Positions 23,724-32,613 of a stretch of DNA of 64,000 nt are shown one piece after another (the first letter of the stretch is position 1; each line of letters begins with the position of its first letter). Source of the DNA: an uncultured Bacilli bacterium (GTDB taxonomy: Bacteria > Bacillota_I > Bacilli_A > RF39 > UBA660); the NCBI GenBank assembly GCA_947632325.1, contig CANROU010000003.1, positions 1-64,000 on the forward strand, in the 5' to 3' direction. The translations under genes were made by a program, and so were the position numbers. Below the pieces are notes generated by a model, which saw only the letters and a program-made list of their open reading frames with translations, was not told where the DNA came from and did not search any database.

Positions 23724-24721
23724 TATTCCTTAACCATCCAAAAAGTAGGTAATTTTCGTAGTCCATTTTTACCACTAGCTACAGGATGGTTAATAATCTT
23801 ATTATTAATCACCAATGAAGTAGAACTACCACCATCTAAATTAGCCGCATTATAAGCACCATAACGTTGCATAATCTTAGTTAAGTCTAACATATCAGCT
23901 CCAATACTACTAACTATTCGACCATCTATAACCACTAGTAAAACAATACCATCTTTTCTTTGACCAATGGCTGTTCGAGGCGCAATTCCCCAACCACCAT
24001 TACCACTGATAAATGATGCCTTTCCATTAACAATTAAAAAAGGTCCAAATTCAATCGCGTCACGATATTTAATGGTTAATGCTTCTTCAGTAGTCATTTT
24101 ACCTAATATCAATTTATTATCATAATTAAAACCAATAAAGCCACCACCTACAGGAGCATCACTATAATCACTAATAACTTTACCATCTTTAATTACCGTA
24201 CCATGTGCCATACCACCTTCACTACTAAAATTAAGATCATAAAACCCACTTGCGTTTATTACTACTTTAGCTTTATAATCTTTTGCTATTTCTAAAGTAG
24301 TTTGACCTTTATTTCCTAAATATTTACTAGTAGCCAAAACTACTTTTGAAGGATCATAAATGGCCACTAAATAACCTCTATATCCTAATCCCTTTATAGA
24401 AAGTACTTTATATAAGTCATTCCCCTTGTCTTTAGTCAAGATTTGTTTATCATAAACAGATGCATTATAAGTTTTACTCATATCAATTAATTCGGGTTTT
24501 GTTATACCAACAACCTCTTCTATTTTATTTTTATCAAGCACTTTTTGAATCGTTTCATCACTATAAAACCACGTAGCTAAATATTGATGATTTTTACTAG
24601 TCATAGCCGTAGTAATTAAAGTATCCCTAATATAACTATATGGTCCATAAAGTAAAAACAATCCTATTACTATTGTACTTATAATTATAGTGAAAATTAT
24701 TTTCTTTTTACTTATTTTCAT
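23723..24721 (-). CDS. Phosphodiester glycosidase family protein (NAGPA-type)
   Basis: A 332-residue protein with an N-terminal membrane anchor (residues 8-28). The C-terminal ~220 residues have the phosphodiester glycosidase pattern: VVINASGFYD, APRTAIGQRKDGIVLLVVIDGR and NAANLDGGSSTSLV, with the conserved Asp and Gly groups. Members cut sugar-1-phosphodiester bonds, as in human uncovering enzyme; bacterial ones act on surface or teichoic-acid-like polymers. It is the last gene of the polysaccharide cluster, which fits trimming of the exported glycan. Confidence 0.8.
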   Translation of the reverse strand: MKISKKKIIFTIIISTIVIGLFLLYGPYSYIRDTLITTAMTSKNHQYLATWFYSDETIQKVLDKNKIEEVVGITKPELIDMSKTYNASVYDKQILTKDKGNDLYKVLSIKGLGYRGYLVAIYDPSKVVLATSKYLGNKGQTTLEIAKDYKAKVVINASGFYDLNFSSEGGMAHGTVIKDGKVISDYSDAPVGGGFIGFNYDNKLILGKMTTEEALTIKYRDAIEFGPFLIVNGKASFISGNGGWGIAPRTAIGQRKDGIVLLVVIDGRIVSSIGADMLDLTKIMQRYGAYNAANLDGGSSTSLVINNKIINHPVASGKNGLRKLPTFWMVKE

Positions 24722-24747
24722 TTAATTTCATCCTTAATAACAACTAA

Positions 24748-26199
24748 TTATTTGTGATAGAAAATAAAATATTGCCAATGGTTATCTATCAAATTAACTT
24801 TAACATCTTTATCTATATGATAATATTCCTTAAATTTTTCTAAGTGATAACTATTTTCAGGATTAATATTACAATTAACATAATAAGGATATTTAACAAT
24901 ATTTAGTATCTTTTGTTTATCTTCCTTCATCTTTTTAATTATCTGTTCATTATCATAATTTAATCTAGCCACATTAATATATAAAATACCATAAAAACAT
25001 ATACCTACTAGCAATACAACCGATAATATCCTAATAATCAATTTATGCTCTGTAATATATTTGTCTATAATTATTAAAGCAGAAAGGCAAAGAAAAACAT
25101 AAGAACCAAAATCAGTTCTAAACCCCCATGTTGGAGAAATAAGCATCACTAAATTACTAACTAATCCTAACATAAAGAAAAATAAACCTTTAATATCCTT
25201 CATTTGTTTATAATTATATAATAACAATATAAAGTACATGATAGTAAAAACTATAAAGTACAAGATAACACCAATATTATTTTGATAATTAAAAGATATT
25301 CCTTTTATACAAGCAAAAAGATAATATAAAGTTATTATGAAAGCTGGAATAGATAAAATATATATTCCTATTTTAAATATTTTAGATGAAATAGCTTTCG
25401 CTAAATAATAAATAGTTAAACATAAAAGTACAACTAGATAAGGATTAACAATATATGTATAATATACAAAATTAGGTAAATTATAACTAATCTTAGCTAA
25501 TAGATTCAACTTATTAAAGTATGGATTTTCAATCATACTACGCTTCATTGATCCAGGACTGATTAATACAATAACTAAACCTAATAGGGAACACAATAAA
25601 TAACATAATATAGCTTTATTTAATTTTTTGTTTTTTAGATAATCAAATAATAATAAACATATATTAGCAAACACTAAACATACTCCCATATGTTCCACAA
25701 ATAAAGGCATAATAATATTAAGAAAAGATAATAATACAATCATTTTATAGCTATATTTTTTATGATGATAAACAATATATAAATAACCAAGTAAAAGAGG
25801 AATGACAAATAAATAAGTAATATTTCCGGCAACCCAAACAATCACTTGTGAAAAGGTAAAAACATTCATCCCTAAAATTACAAATGTGGTTAATAAAAAC
25901 ATGGTTTTAGGATGACGAGGTTTAATGATTTGCATAATCAAATAAATAATAGACACTATTAAAACAGCATTAACAATATTCCATAAAAATTTATGGTAAG
26001 TAAAAAAATTAATTAAAAGGCGACTAATTATCCTACTTTCCCAATCAAAATACATTCCTAAAGCTTGCCCTATCATGTGACGAAAGCCTAGGCTACCTAC
26101 TAGATAGTTACCCCAATCATCACCACTAATAGGACTTAAAAACAAAAGAAAACAAAAGAAGATAATCAATAATATATATTTAATGTAATCCTTTTTCAT
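24748..26199 (-). CDS. DUF6056-like polytopic membrane protein
   Basis: A 483-residue protein with about eleven to twelve membrane helices and a short C-terminal extracytoplasmic tail. Near the N terminus it has SGDDWGNYLVG, a conserved acidic first loop of the DUF6056 and related GT-C-like families, followed by a second loop with DWESRIISRLLINF. Such proteins transfer lipid-linked sugars outside the membrane. It sits 15 bp downstream of a GtrB-like glycosyltransferase, the usual pairing of a lipid-P-sugar synthase and a GT-C enzyme. The specificity is unknown. Confidence 0.65.
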   Translation of the reverse strand: MKKDYIKYILLIIFFCFLLFLSPISGDDWGNYLVGSLGFRHMIGQALGMYFDWESRIISRLLINFFTYHKFLWNIVNAVLIVSIIYLIMQIIKPRHPKTMFLLTTFVILGMNVFTFSQVIVWVAGNITYLFVIPLLLGYLYIVYHHKKYSYKMIVLLSFLNIIMPLFVEHMGVCLVFANICLLLFDYLKNKKLNKAILCYLLCSLLGLVIVLISPGSMKRSMIENPYFNKLNLLAKISYNLPNFVYYTYIVNPYLVVLLCLTIYYLAKAISSKIFKIGIYILSIPAFIITLYYLFACIKGISFNYQNNIGVILYFIVFTIMYFILLLYNYKQMKDIKGLFFFMLGLVSNLVMLISPTWGFRTDFGSYVFLCLSALIIIDKYITEHKLIIRILSVVLLVGICFYGILYINVARLNYDNEQIIKKMKEDKQKILNIVKYPYYVNCNINPENSYHLEKFKEYYHIDKDVKVNLIDNHWQYFIFYHK

Positions 26200-26214
26200 A
26201 ACATTTATCCTCTA

Positions 26215-27165
26215 TTAGTTATGTTCTTTCGTAGTTACATTGTCCATCTCTTTAACAATATAAATAGGTCTATTCTTAGTTTCTAAATAAGTTTTAGATA
26301 AATAAGCACCAATAACACCAATACAGAACAATTGAATACCACTTAGAAAAAACATAATACAAACCATACTAGGCCATCCACCTACAGGATCACCAAAACA
26401 CAAAGTTTTAATGATGATAACCACAATCATTATAAAGGAAATAACACAAAATAGACTACCTATTAATACCGCTATCATTAAAGGAGCTGTTGAAAAGGCA
26501 ATTATTCCATCAAAACCATAAAGTAATAACTTCCAAAAATTCCATTTAGTCGCTCCCGCAACTCTTTGAACATTTTCATATTCTAACCATTTTGTTTTAA
26601 ACCCAACAAAACTAAATAATCCCTTAGAATAACGATTATATTCTTTCATAGACAAAATAGCCTCAACCATTTGTCTAGTCATCAAGCGAAAATCTCTCGC
26701 ACCGTCTACCATTTCTACTTTACTCATCTTATTGATAATCTTATAAAAACATCTGGCAAAAAAACTCCTAATAGGCGGTTCACCACGTCTAGTAACACGT
26801 CGAGTAGCTACACAATCATAATCTTCTTTTTTAATAATGTTATACATTTCTTTTATCAAATATGGCGGATCTTGTAAGTCAACATCCATAGTAGCTACAT
26901 AGTCACCTGTGGCATGTTCTAATCCAGCATAAATAGCGGCTTCTTTCCCAAAATTTCTAGAAAAAGATAAGTATTTGATGGTTTTATCCTTTTTAGACAG
27001 TTGACGTAAGATCGTCAAAGTATCATCACTACTACCATCGTCTATAAATAATACTTCATAAGTTATTTTTTTCATATCTTTAAATACTTTTTTTATTTCC
27101 TCATAAAATAATGGTATGGTAGCTTCTTCGTTATAACAAGGAACTATAATCGATATTTTTTCCAT
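26215..27165 (-). CDS. GtrB/DPM1-like glycosyltransferase family 2
   Basis: A 316-residue protein. The N-terminal GT-A domain shows SIIVPCYNEE, FIDDGSSDDT, MDVDLQDPP (the DxD) and QRVAGATKW. Two C-terminal membrane helices (about residues 225-290) anchor it. It resembles GtrB/ArnC-type enzymes, which load a sugar onto undecaprenyl phosphate for use outside the membrane. I chose the ATG at 27165 because AGAGGTG precedes it; an in-frame ATG 11 codons upstream lacks a site. Its downstream neighbour is the DUF6056-like protein, a likely user of the lipid-linked sugar. Confidence 0.85.
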   Translation of the reverse strand: MEKISIIVPCYNEEATIPLFYEEIKKVFKDMKKITYEVLFIDDGSSDDTLTILRQLSKKDKTIKYLSFSRNFGKEAAIYAGLEHATGDYVATMDVDLQDPPYLIKEMYNIIKKEDYDCVATRRVTRRGEPPIRSFFARCFYKIINKMSKVEMVDGARDFRLMTRQMVEAILSMKEYNRYSKGLFSFVGFKTKWLEYENVQRVAGATKWNFWKLLLYGFDGIIAFSTAPLMIAVLIGSLFCVISFIMIVVIIIKTLCFGDPVGGWPSMVCIMFFLSGIQLFCIGVIGAYLSKTYLETKNRPIYIVKEMDNVTTKEHN

Positions 27166-27194
27166 ACTTTTCACCTCTTTTAGTTTGCTTATTA

Positions 27195-27674
27195 TCATAT
27201 ATTATCTATATATTCTTCTATTATAGTAATAACATTTTGTGTATTACTTTTAAAAGGTTTAGGAACAAAATGTTCAGCTTTTTTTAACACACTAGCAAAA
27301 CGATTTAAATCTTTTAAAGCTATAAGATAGCCTCTACGAGAAAATTGTTCAATAATTTGCAATTGATGATCATTAGTATGTTCCTTATACTTAGCTAACC
27401 TTGGCACCGCAATAACTTTTTTACCAAGTTTAAGACCTTCTGTTATAGAGCCAACACCTCCATGGGTGATCAATATATCGCATTTTTTCATCAATTTTTG
27501 TAATTCACAATTAGGCATAAAGTCAAAGATCTGCATATTGTTACTATCATATTTTGTATGACCAGCTTGAACAATTACCTCATCTTTAATAACACCTTTT
27601 TCTATTTGCTTATCAATAGCTTCTAATAATCGTTGGAAACTTTTATCCTGTGTTCCTAATGTAACTAATATCAT
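27195..27674 (-). CDS. Alg13/PssE-like glycosyltransferase half
   Basis: A 159-residue protein: MILVTLGTQDKSFQRLL at the start, and THGGVGSITEGLKLGKKVIAVPR, the nucleotide-sugar binding signature of family 28 glycosyltransferases. This is the catalytic half that works with an Alg14/PssD-like membrane partner; the partner is encoded at 28855-29325, separated by two genes. ATG 27674 has AAGG eight bases upstream; GTG six codons earlier is the alternative. The pair probably adds the second sugar of the repeat unit. Confidence 0.8.
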   Translation of the reverse strand: MILVTLGTQDKSFQRLLEAIDKQIEKGVIKDEVIVQAGHTKYDSNNMQIFDFMPNCELQKLMKKCDILITHGGVGSITEGLKLGKKVIAVPRLAKYKEHTNDHQLQIIEQFSRRGYLIALKDLNRFASVLKKAEHFVPKPFKSNTQNVITIIEEYIDNI

Positions 27675-27734
27675 AAAATCATCCTTCACCAAAATTATAC
27701 TACAACCATCTATGTTTGTCTAATTGATAAATAA

Positions 27735-27757
27735 GACCTTGACAATGTCAAGATCTT
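27735..27757. terminator. Hairpin after the DUF2304 gene
   Basis: CTTGAC/GTCAAG with outer AAGA/TCTT pairs. T runs are better on the plus strand, so on the minus strand it may only weaken read-through into the Alg13-like gene. Confidence 0.4.
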
Positions 27758-28082
27758 ACTTTTTTTCATTCTTTAAGATGGCTACATTTTGTGCTAACTC
27801 AATTATCTTCTCTTGTTGTTCAGCAATTTTTTTACTGTTTCGAAAATTGATAAACAATAAGAATAAAATACACAATACAAATAATAATGATGGTGGATAA
27901 GAAATATTTAAGAGTTTAGCTATCTTATCAATTGAGTAAGGAAAAATAGCTAATATCAACATGATAATAGAACTTATCACCCACCAAAAACTTTCTTTAA
28001 TAGAAAACCTCTTTTTTCTAACTTCCATAACAATATATATCAAAATAAACAAAGCAATAATTACAAAATATATATTTCTCAT
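27756..28082 (-). CDS. DUF2304 membrane protein
   Basis: A 108-residue protein with three membrane helices (about residues 3-20, 33-50, 66-82) and a C-terminal coiled coil (KKIAEQQEKIIELAQNVAILK). The FSIKESFWWVISSIIMLILAIFP stretch is typical of DUF2304 proteins, which often sit next to family 2 glycosyltransferases. They are thought to be accessory to lipid-linked sugar synthesis. It overlaps the glycosyltransferase gene upstream by 4 bp, so translation is coupled. Confidence 0.8.
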   Translation of the reverse strand: MRNIYFVIIALFILIYIVMEVRKKRFSIKESFWWVISSIIMLILAIFPYSIDKIAKLLNISYPPSLLFVLCILFLLFINFRNSKKIAEQQEKIIELAQNVAILKNEKK

Positions 28083-28801
28083 TTGTTATCCACCTTCTTT
28101 TGTCTAGGAGTTGATATCAATATAAAAAATATTGAATAAAACATTTCTATCATATATTTAATAGGTTTAATAATACCGCCGTGCATACTAACACCTGCTT
28201 CTCTAAGGCGCATTTTAGTAGGAATTTCGACAATATTATAACCTTTTTTTAACATTTCAATAACCAAATTAGCATCAGGATATTCAGGATAATTACCCAT
28301 TTTAGAATAATATTCAATAACCCGAGCATTCAAACATTGAAACCCACTAAGAGGATCAGCAATTGTTTTATGACAAAATAATTTTATTAATAGTGAAAAT
28401 ATCTTAGTACCAATGCGTCTAAAGAATGGACATGGATATCCTGTATCAACCAAATATCTTGAACCAATTACAATATCCGCTTTACCTTTTTTTATCTCAT
28501 CTAACAACTTAATAGCTTCCTTAGCAATATGTTGTCCATCAGCATCAAATTGTATAACATAATCATAACCATTTTCATATGCATACTTAATACCTGTTTG
28601 AATTGCCATAGCATAACGCATATTAAAAATATTAGTTATACAAGGGACTTTCTTTTTTTCTACTATTTCCTTAGTCCTATCTTTAGAACAATCATCAATA
28701 ACTAATATATCGGCAAAAGAAGCATCTTTTCTTAATTCATCCAATACTTTACCAATATTTTCTTCCTCATTATAAGCTGGTATTACAAATAAAACTTTCA
28801 T
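28079..28801 (-). CDS. Glycosyltransferase family 2, DPM1-like
   Basis: A 240-residue GT-A enzyme: FVIPAYNEEENIGKVLDEL, VIDDCSKDRT, QFDADGQH (DxD). It ends with a basic stretch and a short hydrophobic segment but has no full membrane anchor; the DUF2304 protein encoded with a 4-bp overlap probably supplies it. It likely makes a polyprenyl-phosphate-sugar for the polysaccharide. Confidence 0.85.
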   Translation of the reverse strand: MKVLFVIPAYNEEENIGKVLDELRKDASFADILVIDDCSKDRTKEIVEKKKVPCITNIFNMRYAMAIQTGIKYAYENGYDYVIQFDADGQHIAKEAIKLLDEIKKGKADIVIGSRYLVDTGYPCPFFRRIGTKIFSLLIKLFCHKTIADPLSGFQCLNARVIEYYSKMGNYPEYPDANLVIEMLKKGYNIVEIPTKMRLREAGVSMHGGIIKPIKYMIEMFYSIFFILISTPRQKKVDNK

Positions 28802-28854
28802 TTACATCTCTCCATACATCTATTATATCATATTTATGATTTCAACACTACTCA

Positions 28855-29325
28855 CTAATATATCCAACCACAATAAACAGCTTTAGGATATAATTTTAAC
28901 ATTTGCTCCCACTGTACTAAGAATAAATCAGCAAAATGATAGATCAGTCTACCAGTAATAGTTTTAGTATTTATATTAGCAAATGTTTCAACATAAATAA
29001 TTTTACTTCCTAATAATTTGCCAATACAACACATGGGACCTGCGGTATGAGCACCAGTGGTAATAATAACTTTAGGTCTTATTTTGATAAATAAATAAAT
29101 GCTTTTAAAACAATTAGCTAACAGTTTAAAAGGATATGTTAACAAATGATCCTTAGTACCATAGATAAGATAATCTACTTTTTTAGGATACTGCTCTTGT
29201 AAAACCAAATTAGCTTTTGTTTTTTCTGTTATAATATGATAGTCATACTTCTTAAATAACGGAGATAATTGTAACATTTCTGATAAATGCCCTCCGGTTG
29301 AAGAGATAAATAAAACCTTTTTCAT
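28855..29325 (-). CDS. Alg14/PssD-like glycosyltransferase half
   Basis: A 156-residue protein with the Alg14 start (MKKVLFISSTGGHLSEML), a central membrane-associated helix and IITTGAHTAGPMCCIGKLLGSKIIYVETFA. Alg14-like proteins recruit the Alg13-like catalytic half to the membrane; that half is encoded at 27195-27674. The gene order Alg14-GT2-DUF2304-Alg13 is unusual, because the halves are most often adjacent or fused. The start overlaps the upstream gene's stop by 4 bp. Confidence 0.8.
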   Translation of the reverse strand: MKKVLFISSTGGHLSEMLQLSPLFKKYDYHIITEKTKANLVLQEQYPKKVDYLIYGTKDHLLTYPFKLLANCFKSIYLFIKIRPKVIITTGAHTAGPMCCIGKLLGSKIIYVETFANINTKTITGRLIYHFADLFLVQWEQMLKLYPKAVYCGWIY

Positions 29326-30536
29326 TTTATCTTCCTTTCTAATAACTCATACCATTTTTTTAATACAATTGGCTCAGTATATTGTCTAACAGCTCTACGA
29401 CCATTTTGTCCCATTTTTATCCGCTGTTTATCATCAGTCATCAATAATTTAACCTTATCAATATACATTTGAAAATCCCTGTTAGTAATTAAATACCCTG
29501 TTACATTATCTTCGATAATTTCTAAGGCTCCCCTTGCTGAAGTAAAAGCTACACAAGGTAGGCCATTAGACATTGCCTCTAATAATACTAAACCAAAGGA
29601 TTCAGTATATGAACTCATCAAATAAATAGAACTTTTTAACATTTTCTGTTTAATATATTTTTGATCTTTAAAGCCATGTAATGTCACGTAATTAGTTAAA
29701 TTATTTTGTTCTAGGTATTTTTCTAATGACTCTCTTTCATCACCATCACCAATAATATCTAATTTCCAACTATTATCATAAGCTAAAAGTTGTTTATACA
29801 TTTTAAGCAAATCTAAGTAACCTTTTTCTTTGGATAAACGTCCAACTGAAATAAAATGCTTTGAGGTCAAATCTGCTGATTTAGTTGGAATATCAGGAAT
29901 CATGTTAGGAATGTAAAGCACTTGACATCTACTATTAATATTTGTCATTTGTTCTTGATAAAAAGATGTCAATTCTTGCGATACCAAAACCAAGTAATCT
30001 AGATTTTTACTAGAACTTACTACTTTATTTATATAACTTTGATCATTATTGTGATGATTATGTTCCCAACCAATTTTTAAACAATCAATTCTACCACACT
30101 TAGCTAATATTTCATTTAAAAAATCTCTGGTGGAAATAATAACATCACTATCACAATTTTTAACACTACTTTCCATTACCATTCGTCTTTTACGGTACAT
30201 TCCAATACCTTGTATCCCATCTTTAAACAAAGCTATAAATTTACCCTTAATAATGTAATCATGTCCAATAGCTCCTAAAAGTTTTATTATTCTACCTTTT
30301 TTTAATAATAATTTATAAGTAGCTACTCTCTTTGGTAAATCACTTTCAATTAAATATGTTATTTTAACTTTCTTATCAATGAGAAAAGCTGGCTCTGATG
30401 ATAACTTATAAATAGAAATAATTTCAACATCATAATCTTTACACAGACCATTAGCTAAAGTAACAATAGCTCGTTCAATCCCTCCATAATCCAAATGAAG
30501 CGCTAAAAGAGAAACTTTTTTTCGCTTGTTTTCCAC
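29322..30536 (-). CDS. Glycosyltransferase family 4
   Basis: A 404-residue GT-B enzyme. The N-terminal half opens with ALHLDYGGIERAIVTLANGL, and the C-terminal half has FISVGRLSKEKGYLDLL and the family 4 E-x7-E motif in ESFGLVLLEAMSNGLPCVA. Such retaining enzymes transfer a sugar from a nucleotide donor to the growing lipid-linked chain on the cytoplasmic face. It overlaps the Alg14-like gene by 4 bp. Confidence 0.9.
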   Translation of the reverse strand: MENKRKKVSLLALHLDYGGIERAIVTLANGLCKDYDVEIISIYKLSSEPAFLIDKKVKITYLIESDLPKRVATYKLLLKKGRIIKLLGAIGHDYIIKGKFIALFKDGIQGIGMYRKRRMVMESSVKNCDSDVIISTRDFLNEILAKCGRIDCLKIGWEHNHHNNDQSYINKVVSSSKNLDYLVLVSQELTSFYQEQMTNINSRCQVLYIPNMIPDIPTKSADLTSKHFISVGRLSKEKGYLDLLKMYKQLLAYDNSWKLDIIGDGDERESLEKYLEQNNLTNYVTLHGFKDQKYIKQKMLKSSIYLMSSYTESFGLVLLEAMSNGLPCVAFTSARGALEIIEDNVTGYLITNRDFQMYIDKVKLLMTDDKQRIKMGQNGRRAVRQYTEPIVLKKWYELLERKIK

Positions 30537-30550
30537 TAAATCACTTCCTC

Positions 30551-30901
30551 TTATTTCGTTCCAAAAGCCATTACAATAATACCAGCGATAATCATCATTG
30601 CCCCAATTAAAGATACTACACTTAGTGATTCTTTAAAAATGAAATGACCTGCTAGTAAAACTAAGATTTGAACAATTCCTGTGACAATGGGAACCATTGT
30701 AGATAAATCATATTTAACAATCATTCTCTGCCATAATAGAAAACTAACTAAATACAAGAAAAAACCAATAAAGGTCAAAAAACCAATTTTGAAGGTAAAA
30801 CCACCTTTTAATGACAACTTAAGGGAATCGCCCCCCAATTTCATAAAAGTAATTCCACCTGTAGTACATGCTAAATAAATTAACGTTAATATATATTTCA
30901 T
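30551..30901 (-). CDS. Small multidrug-resistance-type membrane protein
   Basis: A 116-residue protein with four membrane helices, similar in layout to EmrE and to ArnE/ArnF. GAMMIIAGIIVMAFG is the usual last helix. The conserved membrane Glu of EmrE is not obvious in helix 1. Inside a polysaccharide operon, an ArnEF-like role in flipping a lipid-linked sugar is more likely than drug export; this is inferred from context. Confidence 0.65.
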   Translation of the reverse strand: MKYILTLIYLACTTGGITFMKLGGDSLKLSLKGGFTFKIGFLTFIGFFLYLVSFLLWQRMIVKYDLSTMVPIVTGIVQILVLLAGHFIFKESLSVVSLIGAMMIIAGIIVMAFGTK

Positions 30902-30963
30902 TTTATTCTCCTTTAAATTATTTATGTAACTGGATTATATAAAGACATATAATAGTTATTATT

Positions 30964-32478
30964 TTATCTTAAAAATATAAATATGGAATATAACGAGTTT
31001 ATATTTATTAAAAACAAAATAATAAAGCAAACAATATTAGTATATTTAAATTTAACATACTTATCGCGATTCACTAATGTTAATAGACTAAGGAAAATAA
31101 TTGGTATAAAATACCTACCTTGTACTCCTTCAATAATAGATCCATAAACACTAGTCCAACTTAAATACATAGCACCTATAACAAAATTACAAGCTAATAT
31201 AGCAATAATATTTACAAATAATTTTTCCTGTTTAGTTAAACTATATTTAGAATCCTCCAAAAAAGGTGCTATAACAAATAAAACAACTAACACTAAGGTT
31301 GAAATATAAGCACCACTGATATTAAGCCAACCTAAATATTGTCCCATAAAAGTTGTTATATAAAATTCGTGGCGGTGCACTAAGCTATGAATTAAAGTTA
31401 CTACATAAGTTTTAGGATGAGAAATGACAAACTTTAACTGTTTTATAGCATCAATATTATTCATTTTTATATACTGTTCATGAAATAAGAAACTACTATT
31501 ATAAATATAGCTACCAATCGCCATCAATACAGATAATATCAAGCTAATATATATAATTTTCTTTATTTTAGCATCTGCTGACTTTGTTTTATTCTTTAAA
31601 AGTAACATTAAAAAGCAAAGTGGCAAATATACAACCTTACAACAAGCAATTAATAAGGAACAGCAACACAAAATAACAGCTTGTTTGCAAGATATTGTTT
31701 TTACCTTATCATTAAATTTGAGATGTAATAAGTAGCTAACAAAAAATAATGAAATAACATTTATAAAGTTATCTGCTGAACAAGATGCTGCTTGATGCAA
31801 TACCATTGGTGTCAACAAATAAACAAACATAACTAGTTTCCCAAAAGGAATTATTTTAATGATAAAATATGAAACTATAACGAAAAAAATCAGATTACAT
31901 AATTTAGCTAAATAACTAGTTAAATAAACATTTAAATGCAATAATCTCCCCACATTAATACCAATGCTAGGTATTAAATACATACCAAAAAAATATCCTG
32001 CAGCACTATTGGCTTTGGTTATTTCAGTATCATTATAATCAGTTTTTACTTGAATAAAGTCCTTTAAATTTCTATAATTGTTAATCTTTGCCGCAGAATA
32101 AGTTTGTAACTGCTTGGGTAATTCTATTAATGATTCACCTCTTTCATTTTTTTCCGGAAAAAGCTTAAAATCTGCTACTGAATAAGCTTTGGCAATATGA
32201 ACACCTTCATCTGGAGCAAAATTGGGAATTAAAAAAAAGCAATATCCTAAACCAATGGGAATAACAAAAATAATAAACAACATTTCCAAACGTGTCTTAT
32301 TATTCCAAAGTAATGCGGCTATATTTAATATAAATAAAAGTCCAATAAAAACCAATAGAGGTTTAGCAGAATGCAAAGCACCCTTATATATTAAAAAGAA
32401 AATAATCAAAGTGAACATTAATTCTAAAAATAATAGTATTTTGTTATTATTAAGTAAATTAGTTAACTTTTTTTTCAT
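30964..32478 (-). CDS. DUF2142-type polytopic membrane protein
   Basis: A 504-residue protein with about twelve membrane helices. After the second or third helix comes a conserved outer loop with FLIPNFAPDEGVHIAKAYSVADF, the PDE(x)xH pattern of DUF2142 proteins. They are thought to be GT-C-like glycosyltransferases of surface polysaccharides. I take the ATG at 32478: GGAGG is 11 bases upstream, whereas the ATG six codons earlier overlaps that site. Confidence 0.7.
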   Translation of the reverse strand: MKKKLTNLLNNNKILLFLELMFTLIIFFLIYKGALHSAKPLLVFIGLLFILNIAALLWNNKTRLEMLFIIFVIPIGLGYCFFLIPNFAPDEGVHIAKAYSVADFKLFPEKNERGESLIELPKQLQTYSAAKINNYRNLKDFIQVKTDYNDTEITKANSAAGYFFGMYLIPSIGINVGRLLHLNVYLTSYLAKLCNLIFFVIVSYFIIKIIPFGKLVMFVYLLTPMVLHQAASCSADNFINVISLFFVSYLLHLKFNDKVKTISCKQAVILCCCSLLIACCKVVYLPLCFLMLLLKNKTKSADAKIKKIIYISLILSVLMAIGSYIYNSSFLFHEQYIKMNNIDAIKQLKFVISHPKTYVVTLIHSLVHRHEFYITTFMGQYLGWLNISGAYISTLVLVVLFVIAPFLEDSKYSLTKQEKLFVNIIAILACNFVIGAMYLSWTSVYGSIIEGVQGRYFIPIIFLSLLTLVNRDKYVKFKYTNIVCFIILFLININSLYSIFIFLR

Positions 32479-32589
32479 AATCTCTTTATCCTCCATAATA
32501 AATATATAATTTAATCAAAACAACTTCGTCTTAATTATAAAACGATTAGTAGTAAGTGTCAAGTTGACTAACCTGTTAAGGACACAGTA

Positions 32590-32613
32590 AAAGATTAGAT
32601 ATCTCTAATCTTT
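32590..32613 (-). terminator. Hairpin at the end of the two-domain glycosyltransferase gene
   Basis: A 10-bp perfect stem AAAGATTAGA/TCTAATCTTT, overlapping the stop codon. The T run on the minus strand is short, so partial termination is likely. Confidence 0.5.
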
